Source of the DNA: Streptomyces sp. P9-A2
GTDB lineage: Bacteria > Actinomycetota > Actinomycetes > Streptomycetales > Streptomycetaceae
NCBI RefSeq assembly: GCF_036634175.1
Contig: NZ_JAZIFX010000001.1
Location: forward strand, 3,844,001 to 3,908,000
DNA length: 64,000 nucleotides
Reading direction: 5' to 3'
Shown: positions 41,033 to 48,289 of the stretch, one piece after another
Layout: every line of letters begins with the position of its first letter
How positions within the stretch are numbered: position 1 is the first letter of the stretch
The notes under the pieces: model-generated
The model's input: the letters and a program-made list of their open reading frames with translations, nothing else
What the model was told of the DNA's origin: nothing
The model's database searches: none
Program-made: the position numbers and the translations under genes

Positions 41033-41076
41033 AAGAACGTTCGTTCTTGACCGATCGTTCTTCAATCCCGTACGGT
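41033..41076 (+). promoter_or_regulatory. Promoter with overlapping TetR operator
   Basis: TTGACC (41047-41052) and TACGGT (41071-41076) are 18 bp apart. A palindrome AAGAACG-TT-CGTTCTT (41033-41048) overlaps the -35 box and a third half-site CGTTCTT (41056-41062) lies in the spacer. Transcription would begin at about 41083, at the second ATG of the TetR gene. This strongly suggests autorepression. Confidence 0.75.
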
Positions 41077-41083
41077 CATGGAC

Positions 41084-41569
41084 ATGGGACGACCACGCGC
41101 CTTCGACACCGATCAGGCCGTCCGTACCGCAGCCACCCTCTTCGCCACCCACGGCTACGAGGGCACTTCGGTCGACGACCTGGTCACCGCCACCGGCATC
41201 CACCGGGGCAGCCTGTACAAGGTCTTCGGCTCCAAACGAAGCCTGCATCTGACCGCTCTCCGCACGCACCTCGACCACGAGATCCACCCGGCCGCCGCGG
41301 CCATCGCCACGCTCACCGACCCCGAACAGGCCCTGGCCGCGGCGATCGCGTCGTACGACAACGGTCCGGCAGCCGGGCTCCTGCTCCTCTCCGCCGCCGA
41401 ACGCGCACCCCATGACCCGGACGTCGCCGCGCTGGTCGCGGAAGGGATCACGGCGCTGGAGGACGCCCTGCGCCCCTCCCACGGTGACAACGCCCCTCAG
41501 CTCACCTCCACCGTCCTCGGCACCCGTCTGCGGCTGCGAGCCCAGCCGACCCCCTCCAAGGAGCACTGA
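41084..41569 (+). CDS. TetR-family regulator, probably leaderless and autoregulated
   Basis: 161 residues, started at ATG 41084 (MGRPRAFDTDQAV) because the promoter just upstream would place the transcript start there; an in-frame ATG two codons earlier is the alternative. The helix-turn-helix occupies about 8-55 (FATHGYEGTSVDDLVTATG, RGSLYKVFGSKRSL). The C-terminal domain is short for TetR proteins. One base separates its stop from the next gene, so both are one operon. Confidence 0.88.
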   Translation: MGRPRAFDTDQAVRTAATLFATHGYEGTSVDDLVTATGIHRGSLYKVFGSKRSLHLTALRTHLDHEIHPAAAAIATLTDPEQALAAAIASYDNGPAAGLLLLSAAERAPHDPDVAALVAEGITALEDALRPSHGDNAPQLTSTVLGTRLRLRAQPTPSKEH

Positions 41570-41570
41570 C

Positions 41571-41936
41571 ATGGCCCTGATCTCCATCGACCGCGAACGA
41601 GGCCTGCTGACCGCCGAGTTCCAGGGCCTCGACAAGCTCTGGACATTCAGCAGCCGCCTGGAGATCCCCCTCGCCCACATACGCGGTGCCACGCACGACC
41701 CCGGTATCGCCCGCGAACCCAAGGGCGTCAAGGTCGGCGGCACGCACTTTCCCGGACTGATCACCGCAGGCCGCTTCCGCCGCGACGGTGAACGGCTGTT
41801 CTGGGACGTGAAGAACCCGGACAAGGCGATCGTCATCCAGCTCGCCGACGCCGAGCACTACGACCGGCTCGTCCTCGAAGTCGACGACCCCCGGGCCACC
41901 GTCCACCTCATAGAACAGGCCGTCGCACGCGGCTGA
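41571..41936 (+). CDS. Small PH-like hypothetical protein
   Basis: 121 residues from ATG 41571, 7 bp after AAGGAG inside the end of the TetR gene. It has no membrane segment or signal peptide. The strand-rich pattern with a final helix (YDRLVLEVDDPRATVHLIEQAV) resembles bacterial PH-like domains, but this is a weak impression. It is co-transcribed with the TetR gene and probably under its control. Confidence 0.75.
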   Translation: MALISIDRERGLLTAEFQGLDKLWTFSSRLEIPLAHIRGATHDPGIAREPKGVKVGGTHFPGLITAGRFRRDGERLFWDVKNPDKAIVIQLADAEHYDRLVLEVDDPRATVHLIEQAVARG

Positions 41937-42281
41937 ACGGCACAGGAACCAGCAGCGTGTCCGCCGGTCGGTGCATCGGCCTCGGCCGACGTGGCGGCAT
42001 CTTCCGGTTCGCCCACAGGTACGGCGTCGCGGTGTGGTTCCGCATCGCTGGCCGCCCCGGCGCGAAGCTCAAGCAACTCGTGCGCACGGGAATCGTCAAG
42101 CACCTGTCCAATGAGGCGCGCAAGCCCGGTTCGTACAACCTGCACCACGTCCCAGGAAGCCCCGACCGCCGACAACTCCTGCGGGGTGGCCCGCCGTGAC
42201 GCCGGCCGCCCCGCAGGCAAGACACACCGGTCGGGCCTGGTCATGCGCATGGAGCTCAGTCATGACGATGAGCACACAGGC
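41937..42281. other. Unassigned 345-bp stretch, possible gene remnant
   Basis: Both strands have open frames here (for example an 80-codon plus-strand frame from 41957 containing HRYGVAVWFRIAGRPG), but none has a good ribosome site or a family I recognise. It could be decayed coding DNA. Confidence 0.35.
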
Positions 42282-42503
42282 CTACGAAAAGATGACGAAG
42301 ACCACTCCGAAGACCGTCCCGAAGGCTCCCAGGACGGTCGCCATCACGCCGACAGCCTTGAATGTGCCCGGAACCCTGTCATCGCCCGGGGCCAAGCTGA
42401 CGGGCGACACCGCCAGTCGGTCCCGGAAACCGCGGTGATTCGTGGTCAGCGCCAGACCGAAGGCGAGACAGACCAGCCCAAGGAGCAGCGGAACAACGGA
42501 CAT
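42282..42503 (-). CDS. Small hypothetical membrane protein
   Basis: 73 residues from ATG 42503. Two hydrophobic helices (about 3-21 and 52-72) flank a short hydrophilic loop (RGFRDRLAVSPVSLAPGDDR). AAAGG lies about 10 bp before the start. I do not recognise the family. It is isolated from its neighbours, and could be a false call, but the two-helix pattern is convincing. Confidence 0.5.
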   Translation of the reverse strand: MSVVPLLLGLVCLAFGLALTTNHRGFRDRLAVSPVSLAPGDDRVPGTFKAVGVMATVLGAFGTVFGVVFVIFS

Positions 42504-42650
42504 GAAGAACAACCTTTGCGGAGCCAGAGCCGGAGCCGGAGCCTTTCACATCGCTTCCGGGCCCCGAACAGCTCGCCCTCATCGCCGCCATCCCCTGCGC
42601 TCCGACCAGGTTGTCGGCTCCACGACCCGCCCTTGACCGTCGGACGGCAG

Positions 42651-43193
42651 CTATCCCATCGGGTCCGGCTTCCAGTCTTGGACGAGGAGCCCGAGCAGCA
42701 CCTCGTCCATGAACTCGCCCATCACCCAGGCCGAGGAACGCAGCACGCCCTCGCGGACGAAGCCGTTGCGCTCGGCGGAGCGCAACATCGCGGCGTTGTC
42801 CGACAGCGTCTCGATCTGCAGCCGCTGCAGGCCGCGTACGACGAAGCCGTAGTGGCACAGCACCGCGACCACGTCGGTGCCGTAGCCCTTGCCGCGCGAG
42901 GACGGCAGCAGCCCCAGCCCGATGTGCGCGGACCGGTTGTGGTTGTCGATGCCCCACAGCGCCGCGGTGCCGACCAGCGTGCCGCCGTCCAGCTCCACCA
43001 CGGAGAACGGGACGCGCCCCTGCTCCTTGTCGTCCACGACGAGCCGCGCGTCCTTCGAGCCGGGCGTGATCGGCCGCCACGGCCCGCCTTCGGCCCGCGA
43101 GGCGTTGGCCACGTCGTCGTAGAGCTCGGCCCGCAGGACCGGGATGTCCTCCTCGTGCCGGGCCCTCAGCCCGACCTTGCCACTCCTCAGCAT
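42651..43193 (-). CDS. RimJ/RimL-type GNAT acetyltransferase
   Basis: 180 residues from ATG 43193. The pattern LRARHEEDIPVLRAEL at the start, GLLPSSRGKGYGTDVVAVLCHYGF (acetyl-CoA loop) and LQRLQIETLSDNAAMLRSAERNGFVREG near the end is typical of the RimJ/RimL/SpeG branch of GNAT enzymes, which acetylate protein N-termini, antibiotics or polyamines. The substrate cannot be told. Confidence 0.9.
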   Translation of the reverse strand: MLRSGKVGLRARHEEDIPVLRAELYDDVANASRAEGGPWRPITPGSKDARLVVDDKEQGRVPFSVVELDGGTLVGTAALWGIDNHNRSAHIGLGLLPSSRGKGYGTDVVAVLCHYGFVVRGLQRLQIETLSDNAAMLRSAERNGFVREGVLRSSAWVMGEFMDEVLLGLLVQDWKPDPMG

Positions 43194-43384
43194 TCAAGCT
43201 TCCTATCGGACCGGGCCGGCCTGCGGCAAACGAATGAGGAGGCCGGCCCGGGTGGTGCAGCGGCGGCGATGGGCGAGGGCAGCGGCGATACCGACGAGGG
43301 CCGGGAAGTACTCGGCTCTGCGCTCGTAGCTCCTGTTCGTGCGGCGGCGGCAGCCATCGAGCCGGGGCAGTGGGCCCGAGGGAC

Positions 43385-43768
43385 TCAGTGGAGGCAGAGA
43401 CAGAACGGATGACCGGCCGGGTCCGCGTAGATCCGCCAGTTGGCCCCCGGGCGGATCCGGTCCGTCCGCTCCAGCACGGTCGCACCGAGGGCGAGCGCCC
43501 GCTCCTCCTCCCCGTCGAGGTCATCCACGTCGAAGTCCAGGTGGAGTTGCTGCGGGCGCTCCTGGTCGGGCCAGGCGGGCGGTCGGTAGCCGTCAACCCG
43601 CTGGCAGGCCAGCGGAATTCCTTCAAAACCGTGCACCTCGACCCAGTCGGGCTCATCAGGGTCCGCGATCACCCTGCCACCGAGCAGTTCCGCGTAGAAC
43701 TCGGCGAGCCGTACCGGATCAGCGCAGTCCAGCGCGACCGCCTGCAGCTTTCGGATCACTTCCGACAC
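43385..43768 (-). CDS. VOC-superfamily (glyoxalase-like) protein
   Basis: 127 residues, started at GTG 43768 with GAAGAG 6 bp upstream; GTG 43759 is also possible. One VOC module: LQAVALDCADPVRLAEFYAELLGG at the start, then HLDFDVDDLDGEEERALALGATVL and WRIYADPAGHPFCL. Members include antibiotic-binding and dioxygenase-like proteins; the ligand is unknown. Residues H and E of the usual metal site are partly kept. Confidence 0.85.
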   Translation of the reverse strand: MSEVIRKLQAVALDCADPVRLAEFYAELLGGRVIADPDEPDWVEVHGFEGIPLACQRVDGYRPPAWPDQERPQQLHLDFDVDDLDGEEERALALGATVLERTDRIRPGANWRIYADPAGHPFCLCLH

Positions 43769-44040
43769 CCTTCGCTCTTCAGCCGATTGCGCGACGCCCC
43801 GTACGGGAGAGGTCGTACCCACCGCCGCAGCGGGCATGCACGGTAGGCATGCGCAGCGGGCATGCGCAGCGGCACGCCGGACCACCACCGGTGTTTTACC
43901 CAGAAGGGAAGCGGCAGCGGGATCCGCCATCCACTACGCGAACGTCGCCCGCTCACTCCTCGAACCGGGCTCCCGGAGACTTCCGCCCCCTTGCACGCCG
44001 CCCACCCCACCTTCCCGACGAACAGCGGCGGCGACTGCGC

Positions 44041-44100
44041 CGGCTGCGGCTGCGGCTGCGGCTGCGGCTGCGGCTGCGGCTGCGGCTGCGGCTGCGGCTG
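44041..44100. repeat. (CGGCTG)10 hexanucleotide repeat
   Basis: Ten perfect tandem copies of CGGCTG. It sits at the broken 5' edge of the integrase remnant. No functional gene appears to span it; the 43769-44040 stretch before it is likewise without a supported gene. Confidence 0.97.
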
Positions 44101-44390
44101 CAGGACCTGCACCACGGTCAGGTGTCGCTCATGCCGCACCCGGCGCCGGCCTCGCCATCGGATCCGAGCGGCTCGGTCACAGCTCCATCTCGATCACGTC
44201 GGACACGTATTCGCATCTGCTCGGCGGAGTTGGGCGGGATGCCGCGGACCGCGCCTCAGCTCTCGTGCCGCGCGCCAGGAAGACGGCGCCGCTCGGACCA
44301 GCAGCGGGCCAGCGTGACCACTCGGTGACCACCCCGGCTACGGATTCAGCCGCCGATCAGGCCCCGGAAAAGACGGAACCCCCGTCTGAC
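44101..44390 (+). pseudogene. Remnant of a tyrosine-recombinase (integrase) C-terminus
   Basis: A frame after the CGGCTG repeat reads DLHHGQVSLM, matching the DLRHTHVSLM region of actinobacterial integrases but with the catalytic Arg changed. A one-base shift near 44130-44150 leads to GLAIGSERLGHSSISITSDTYSHLL, the end of the catalytic domain with its His and Tyr, and a typical tail (RDAADRASALVPR). The N-terminal two thirds are missing. It points toward and abuts the 3' end of the tRNA-Lys gene, the classical attachment site position, so an integrative element once sat here. Confidence 0.8.
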
Positions 44391-44425
44391 CAGGTCAGCG
44401 GGGGTCACGACCCCGAGGGGTCCGG

Positions 44426-44498
44426 TGGGCCCTGTGGGACTCGAACCCACAACCAATGGATTAAAAGTCCACTGCTCTGCCAATTGAGCTAAGGGCCC
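44426..44498 (-). tRNA. tRNA-Lys (TTT)
   Basis: 73 nt on the minus strand, 5' GGGCCCTTAGCTCAATTGGC, anticodon TTT in the loop CTTTTAA, T-arm GGTTCGAGTCC, full acceptor pairing GGGCCCT with AGGGCCC. No CCA encoded. Its 3' end faces the integrase remnant. Confidence 0.95.
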
Positions 44499-44593
44499 CA
44501 GGCGATGTTGCCTCCACGAGCATAGCGGGACGTGGACGCGTCGTTGATCGGGTATCGGTGCGACAGACCCGGACGTGTCCCCTCCGCATGCGG

Positions 44594-44627
44594 CAGGGCC
44601 CGCACGACGGATGTCGTACGGGCCCTG
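44594..44627 (-). terminator. Terminator of the DEAD-box helicase gene
   Basis: A 15-bp stem with one mismatch (CAGGGCCCG-n-ACGAC / GTCGT-n-CGGGCCCTG) around a GGAT loop, 25 bp beyond the helicase stop. Confidence 0.75.
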
Positions 44628-44651
44628 TCACGTCATTCCGGTGTGCCGGGA

Positions 44652-46970
44652 TCAGCCGTTGCGCTTCCAGCGCGGCTTGTCCTCGCGGCGGCCGAAGGAG
44701 CCACCGCCGCGGTGCTCGTCACGACGGCCGTACGGGCGGTCGTGGGAGGCGCCGGAGCGGAAGCCGGGGCGCTCGCCCTGGCGGTCGCGGTTGACCGGAC
44801 GGTCGCTGCCACGGTGGCCGGTGCGCTCACCGCGCTCACCCCGGTCGTCACGGCGGAAGCCGGGACGGTCACCACCGCGGTCACGGTCGCGGTTGAAGCC
44901 GCCACGGTCGTCACGGCGCTCGAACGGACGGCCACCACGGTCGCCGTCACGGCGGTCGTCACGACGCTCGAACGGACGGCCACCACGGTCACCGCCGCGG
45001 CTGTCGCCCCGGCTGTCGTCCCGGCTGTCGTCCCGGCGGAAACCACCACGGTCACCACCGCGGTCACGGTCACGGTCGCGGTTGAAGCCACCGCGGTCGT
45101 CACGACGCTCGAACGGACGGCCACCACGGTCACCGCCGCGGCTGTCGCCCCGGCTGTCGTCCCGGCGGAAACCACCACGGTCACCACCGCGGTCACGGTC
45201 ACGGTCGCGGTTGAAGCCACCGCGGTCGTCACGACGCTCGAACGGACGGCCACCACGGTCGCCACCGCGGTCACCCCGGTCGTCACGACGGAAGCCGTCG
45301 CGGCGGTCGGAGCGCTCGGTGTCGCGTGCGGTCTGCTGCTCCGGCAGCGAGACCTCGGCCTGGGCCGACGCCTCGGTGGCCGCCTCGGCCACTGCCGCCT
45401 CCGGGTCCTCGCCCCGCTCGCGGGCGGCCCTGGCGACCAGCCGGTCCGCCTCCTCCCGCAGTTCGGAGGCCCGGCGCTGCGCCCGCTCCAGTTCCTTGGT
45501 GAGCTGGGCGGCCTCGCGCTCGGCCTGCTGGGCCGCCTTGCCCGCCGACTCGGCCTGGACCTCGGTCATCGACCGGGCGCCGGTGATCTCGGCGAGCTCC
45601 GGGTCGAAGGCCGCACCGCCCTGGATGATGTGACGCGTGGCGTCCACGCCCGCGTCCTCCATCAGCCGGAAGATCTGGCGCCGCTGGTGCGGCAGGGACA
45701 GCGACACGACGGTGCCGGTGCGGCCGGCCCGCGCCGTACGGCCGGCCCGGTGCAGGTAGTCCTTGTGGTCGCCGGCCGGGTCCACGTTCAGCACCAGGTC
45801 GATGCCGTCGACGTGGATACCGCGCGCGGCGACGTCCGTGGCGACCAGGACGTTGACGTAGCCGTCCTTGAAGTCGGCCAGCGTCCGCGTCCGCGCGCCC
45901 TGCGTCATGCCGCCGTGCAGCGCGTCGGCCTTGGCGCCCGCCTCGCGCAGCTGGTCGGCGATCCGGTCCGCGCCCAGCTGGGTACGGACGAAGATGATGG
46001 TGCGGCCCTTGCGGGAGGCGATGGCCGCGGTGACCGGTGCCTTGTCCTTCGGCTTCACGACCAGGATGTGGTGCGACATCGTCGTGACGGCGCCCTGGGC
46101 GGCGTCGACCTCGTGGTGGACCGGGTCCTTCAGGTACCGGTCGACGAGCGTCTTGATCTCGTTCTCCATGGTCGCGGAGAACAGCATCCGCTGACCGCCC
46201 GCCGGGATCTGGTCGAGCAGCTCGGTGACCTCGGGCAGGAAGCCCAGGTCCGACATCTGGTCGGCCTCGTCGAGGACGGCGATCTGCACGTTCTCCAGGG
46301 AGCACGCGCCGCGGTTGATGATGTCGCGCAGGCGGCCGGGGGTGGCGACCAGGACGTCGACACCGCGCTCGAGGGCGTAGATCTGGTTGCCCATGGAGGT
46401 ACCGCCGCAGACGACCTTCATCTTCAGCCCGAGGACATCCCCGTACGGCTGGAGCGCGTCGGCCACCTGCATGGCGAGCTCACGCGTCGGCGTCAGGATG
46501 AGGGCGCGCGGCTTGTGCTTCTCGGTCCGGCCGCCGGCCAGCGTGGTCAGCGTCGACAGACCGAAGGCGAGGGTCTTGCCGGAGCCGGTGCGGCCGCGGC
46601 CGAGGATGTCCTTGCCGTTCAGGGCGTCCGGGATGGTCGCCGCCTGGATCGGGAAGGGGCTGGTCACGCCGTTCTGCGTGAGCTTGCGCACGACGCCCTC
46701 GGGCAGGCCGAGGGAGGCGAAGGTGAGCTCGGGGGTGCTGTCCGCGCTGTCACCGTCTTCGGTGACGTCGTCGATGACGTCGTCGGTGACGTCGTCGGTG
46801 ACGTCGTCGGTGACGTCGACATCGGTGGCGACGTCGATGGTGTCGATGTCGTCGGTGATGACGTCCGCGACATCGGTGACGATGTCAGCGGTGACTGTTG
46901 CGGTGGTGATGGTGTCGGCGTCCTCGGTGTTCTCGGGCACGACGACATGATCAGTACTGGCGATGGGCAT
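44652..46970 (-). CDS. DEAD-box RNA helicase with acidic N-terminus and RGG-type tail
   Basis: 772 residues from ATG 46970. Residues 20-75 are an acidic repeat (VTDD units). The helicase core follows: Q motif (FPIQAATIP), Walker A GRTGSGKT (126-133), DEAD (234-237), SAT (265-267) and HRAGRTARAG. A coiled-coil stretch (about 500-560) precedes a 200-residue tail of Arg/Asp/Gly repeats with GGRPFERRDDR four times. It should unwind structured RNA, for instance in ribosome assembly or cold adaptation (inference from family). The ribosome site (GGAAGG) is 12 bp from the start. Confidence 0.93.
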   Translation of the reverse strand: MPIASTDHVVVPENTEDADTITTATVTADIVTDVADVITDDIDTIDVATDVDVTDDVTDDVTDDVIDDVTEDGDSADSTPELTFASLGLPEGVVRKLTQNGVTSPFPIQAATIPDALNGKDILGRGRTGSGKTLAFGLSTLTTLAGGRTEKHKPRALILTPTRELAMQVADALQPYGDVLGLKMKVVCGGTSMGNQIYALERGVDVLVATPGRLRDIINRGACSLENVQIAVLDEADQMSDLGFLPEVTELLDQIPAGGQRMLFSATMENEIKTLVDRYLKDPVHHEVDAAQGAVTTMSHHILVVKPKDKAPVTAAIASRKGRTIIFVRTQLGADRIADQLREAGAKADALHGGMTQGARTRTLADFKDGYVNVLVATDVAARGIHVDGIDLVLNVDPAGDHKDYLHRAGRTARAGRTGTVVSLSLPHQRRQIFRLMEDAGVDATRHIIQGGAAFDPELAEITGARSMTEVQAESAGKAAQQAEREAAQLTKELERAQRRASELREEADRLVARAARERGEDPEAAVAEAATEASAQAEVSLPEQQTARDTERSDRRDGFRRDDRGDRGGDRGGRPFERRDDRGGFNRDRDRDRGGDRGGFRRDDSRGDSRGGDRGGRPFERRDDRGGFNRDRDRDRGGDRGGFRRDDSRDDSRGDSRGGDRGGRPFERRDDRRDGDRGGRPFERRDDRGGFNRDRDRGGDRPGFRRDDRGERGERTGHRGSDRPVNRDRQGERPGFRSGASHDRPYGRRDEHRGGGSFGRREDKPRWKRNG
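44880..45280 (-). repeat. 129-bp tandem repeats coding the helicase RGG tail
   Basis: The sequence GTTGAAGCCACCGCGGTCGT recurs at 45081 and 45210, a period of 129 bp, and a further partial, rearranged copy lies at 44895. In-frame expansion of the Arg/Asp/Gly tail is the result. Confidence 0.8.
46765..46812 (-). repeat. 12-bp repeats coding the acidic N-terminus
   Basis: GACGTCGTCGGT-like units repeated about four times in the helicase gene, giving the DDVT periodicity. Confidence 0.75.
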
Positions 46971-47209
46971 ACGAATGCGAAACCTTCCGGAGTCTCTTCG
47001 GCACGCGCCCGTCAACTCCGTGATTCGCAATTCGCAATATGACCGCCTCGATGCGGTCCACCACGGTAAGGGGAGAGTACGCGCCACACGGCGCGCTCTG
47101 CAGTGGCGCCGGGCAAATAGGATCAAACGATCTGCCACCATACGCACCCTGTACCCCCAAAAGCAAACCGGGAGCTCACAGCGGTGGCACGAGGCACTGA
47201 AGTAGGTTA

Positions 47210-47758
47210 TCAGACCGGAGCCCCCGCCTCCGGCGCGGGCTCCCGGTGCACCAGTTGGGTCTCCGGCGGCTCGTGTGCCGACGAGGACGGCTCCGCGGCC
47301 GTCGGCTCCGGCGGGACCGAGGGCTCCGGCGGCACCTGTGTGGGCTCCGGATCCACTGGCCGGGTGGGCTCCGGCGGTTCCGGCCGGCTGTCAGGGGTCG
47401 GTCCCGCCGGCTCACCCGGCCCGCCGTCGTCCGGCGCCGGCCCGCTCGCCCCCGGGGAGGGCGACGCTCCGGCGGCGGGCGAGGCTCCCGCCCCGCCCTT
47501 CTTCCGCTCACCCTGCTCGCCCTTCTTGCCGCCGCCCTCACGGTGCTCTCTCCCGCCCTCGGCCGCCGCGGCACCATGACCGCCCTTGTCGCCCGGCGCC
47601 TCGGGCCCCCCGTCGGGCCCCCCGCCCTCCGAACGCTCCGCGGAATGCGACGGCTCGGCCCCGGCCGGCCCCTCCCCACCGACGCTCATACAGCCGGCGG
47701 CAGCGGCGGCGGCCAGGACGGTGGCGGCCAGGCGGACGGATACGTACAAGGGGCGCAC
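47210..47758 (-). CDS. Proline-rich lipoprotein of unknown function
   Basis: 182 residues from GTG 47758, 7-8 bp after GGAGG. A short signal peptide ends in a lipobox with Cys23 (LAAAAAAAGC), so it is probably lipid-anchored outside the membrane. The mature part is disordered: Gly/Glu/Lys-rich (30-85), then Pro/Glu/Thr-rich. There is no folded domain. It may be a spacer or wall-embedded protein. It lies just before the metallopeptidase gene's end, on the same strand, 95 bp apart. Confidence 0.75.
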   Translation of the reverse strand: MRPLYVSVRLAATVLAAAAAAGCMSVGGEGPAGAEPSHSAERSEGGGPDGGPEAPGDKGGHGAAAAEGGREHREGGGKKGEQGERKKGGAGASPAAGASPSPGASGPAPDDGGPGEPAGPTPDSRPEPPEPTRPVDPEPTQVPPEPSVPPEPTAAEPSSSAHEPPETQLVHREPAPEAGAPV

Positions 47759-47853
47759 GAGGCCACCTCCGGTCGGGACACTGGGTCGGACTGCCCAACT
47801 CCCACCGCCCGCAAGAGGACACGCCGTCAGCACACCGGTGACAAGCCGGTGAC

Positions 47854-48222
47854 CTATCCGTAGCCGAGTGCGTGCAGTCGGGCGTCGTCGATCCCGAAGT
47901 GATGCGCGATCTCGTGCACCACGGTGATCTCCGCCTCGGCGACGACGTCCTCCCGGGATTCGCACATCCGCAGGGTCGGCCCCCGGTAGATGGTGATCCG
48001 GTCCGGCAGTACCCCCGCGTACCACTCGCCACGCTCGGTCAGCGGGGTCCCCTCGTACAGCCCCAGCAGCTCGGGATCGTCCGCCGGCGGCTCGTCCTCG
48101 ACGAACACCGCGACGTTGTCCATCAGCCGCGTCAGCTCCGGCGGGATCCGGTCGAGCGCCTCGGCGACCAGTTCCTCGAACTCCCCACGCGTCATCTCCA
48201 GCACAGGGCCATTGTCGGCCAT
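47854..48222 (-). CDS. Small zincin-like metallopeptidase
   Basis: 122 residues from ATG 48222. The zinc motif HEIAHHFG (103-110) is followed by DDARLHALGYG at the C-terminus, and the N-terminal block LVAEALDRIPPEL is characteristic of the small actinobacterial metallopeptidase family (often annotated only as such). Cytoplasmic by sequence. Substrate unknown. Divergent from the metallophosphoesterase gene, with 67 bp between the starts. Confidence 0.85.
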   Translation of the reverse strand: MADNGPVLEMTRGEFEELVAEALDRIPPELTRLMDNVAVFVEDEPPADDPELLGLYEGTPLTERGEWYAGVLPDRITIYRGPTLRMCESREDVVAEAEITVVHEIAHHFGIDDARLHALGYG

Positions 48223-48289
48223 GACCCATCCGTACGAGTCCCGTCGAGCACCCCGCATATCCGGCGCGCCGTATGGGCATACGGGATCA

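Noticed and set aside
43836..44492. A long plus-strand frame running from the VOC gene region into tRNA-Lys as one gene
   Set aside because: Its first half is alanine runs from the CGGCTG repeat and its end lies inside the tRNA; only the integrase-like middle is meaningful, and it needs a frameshift to match the family.
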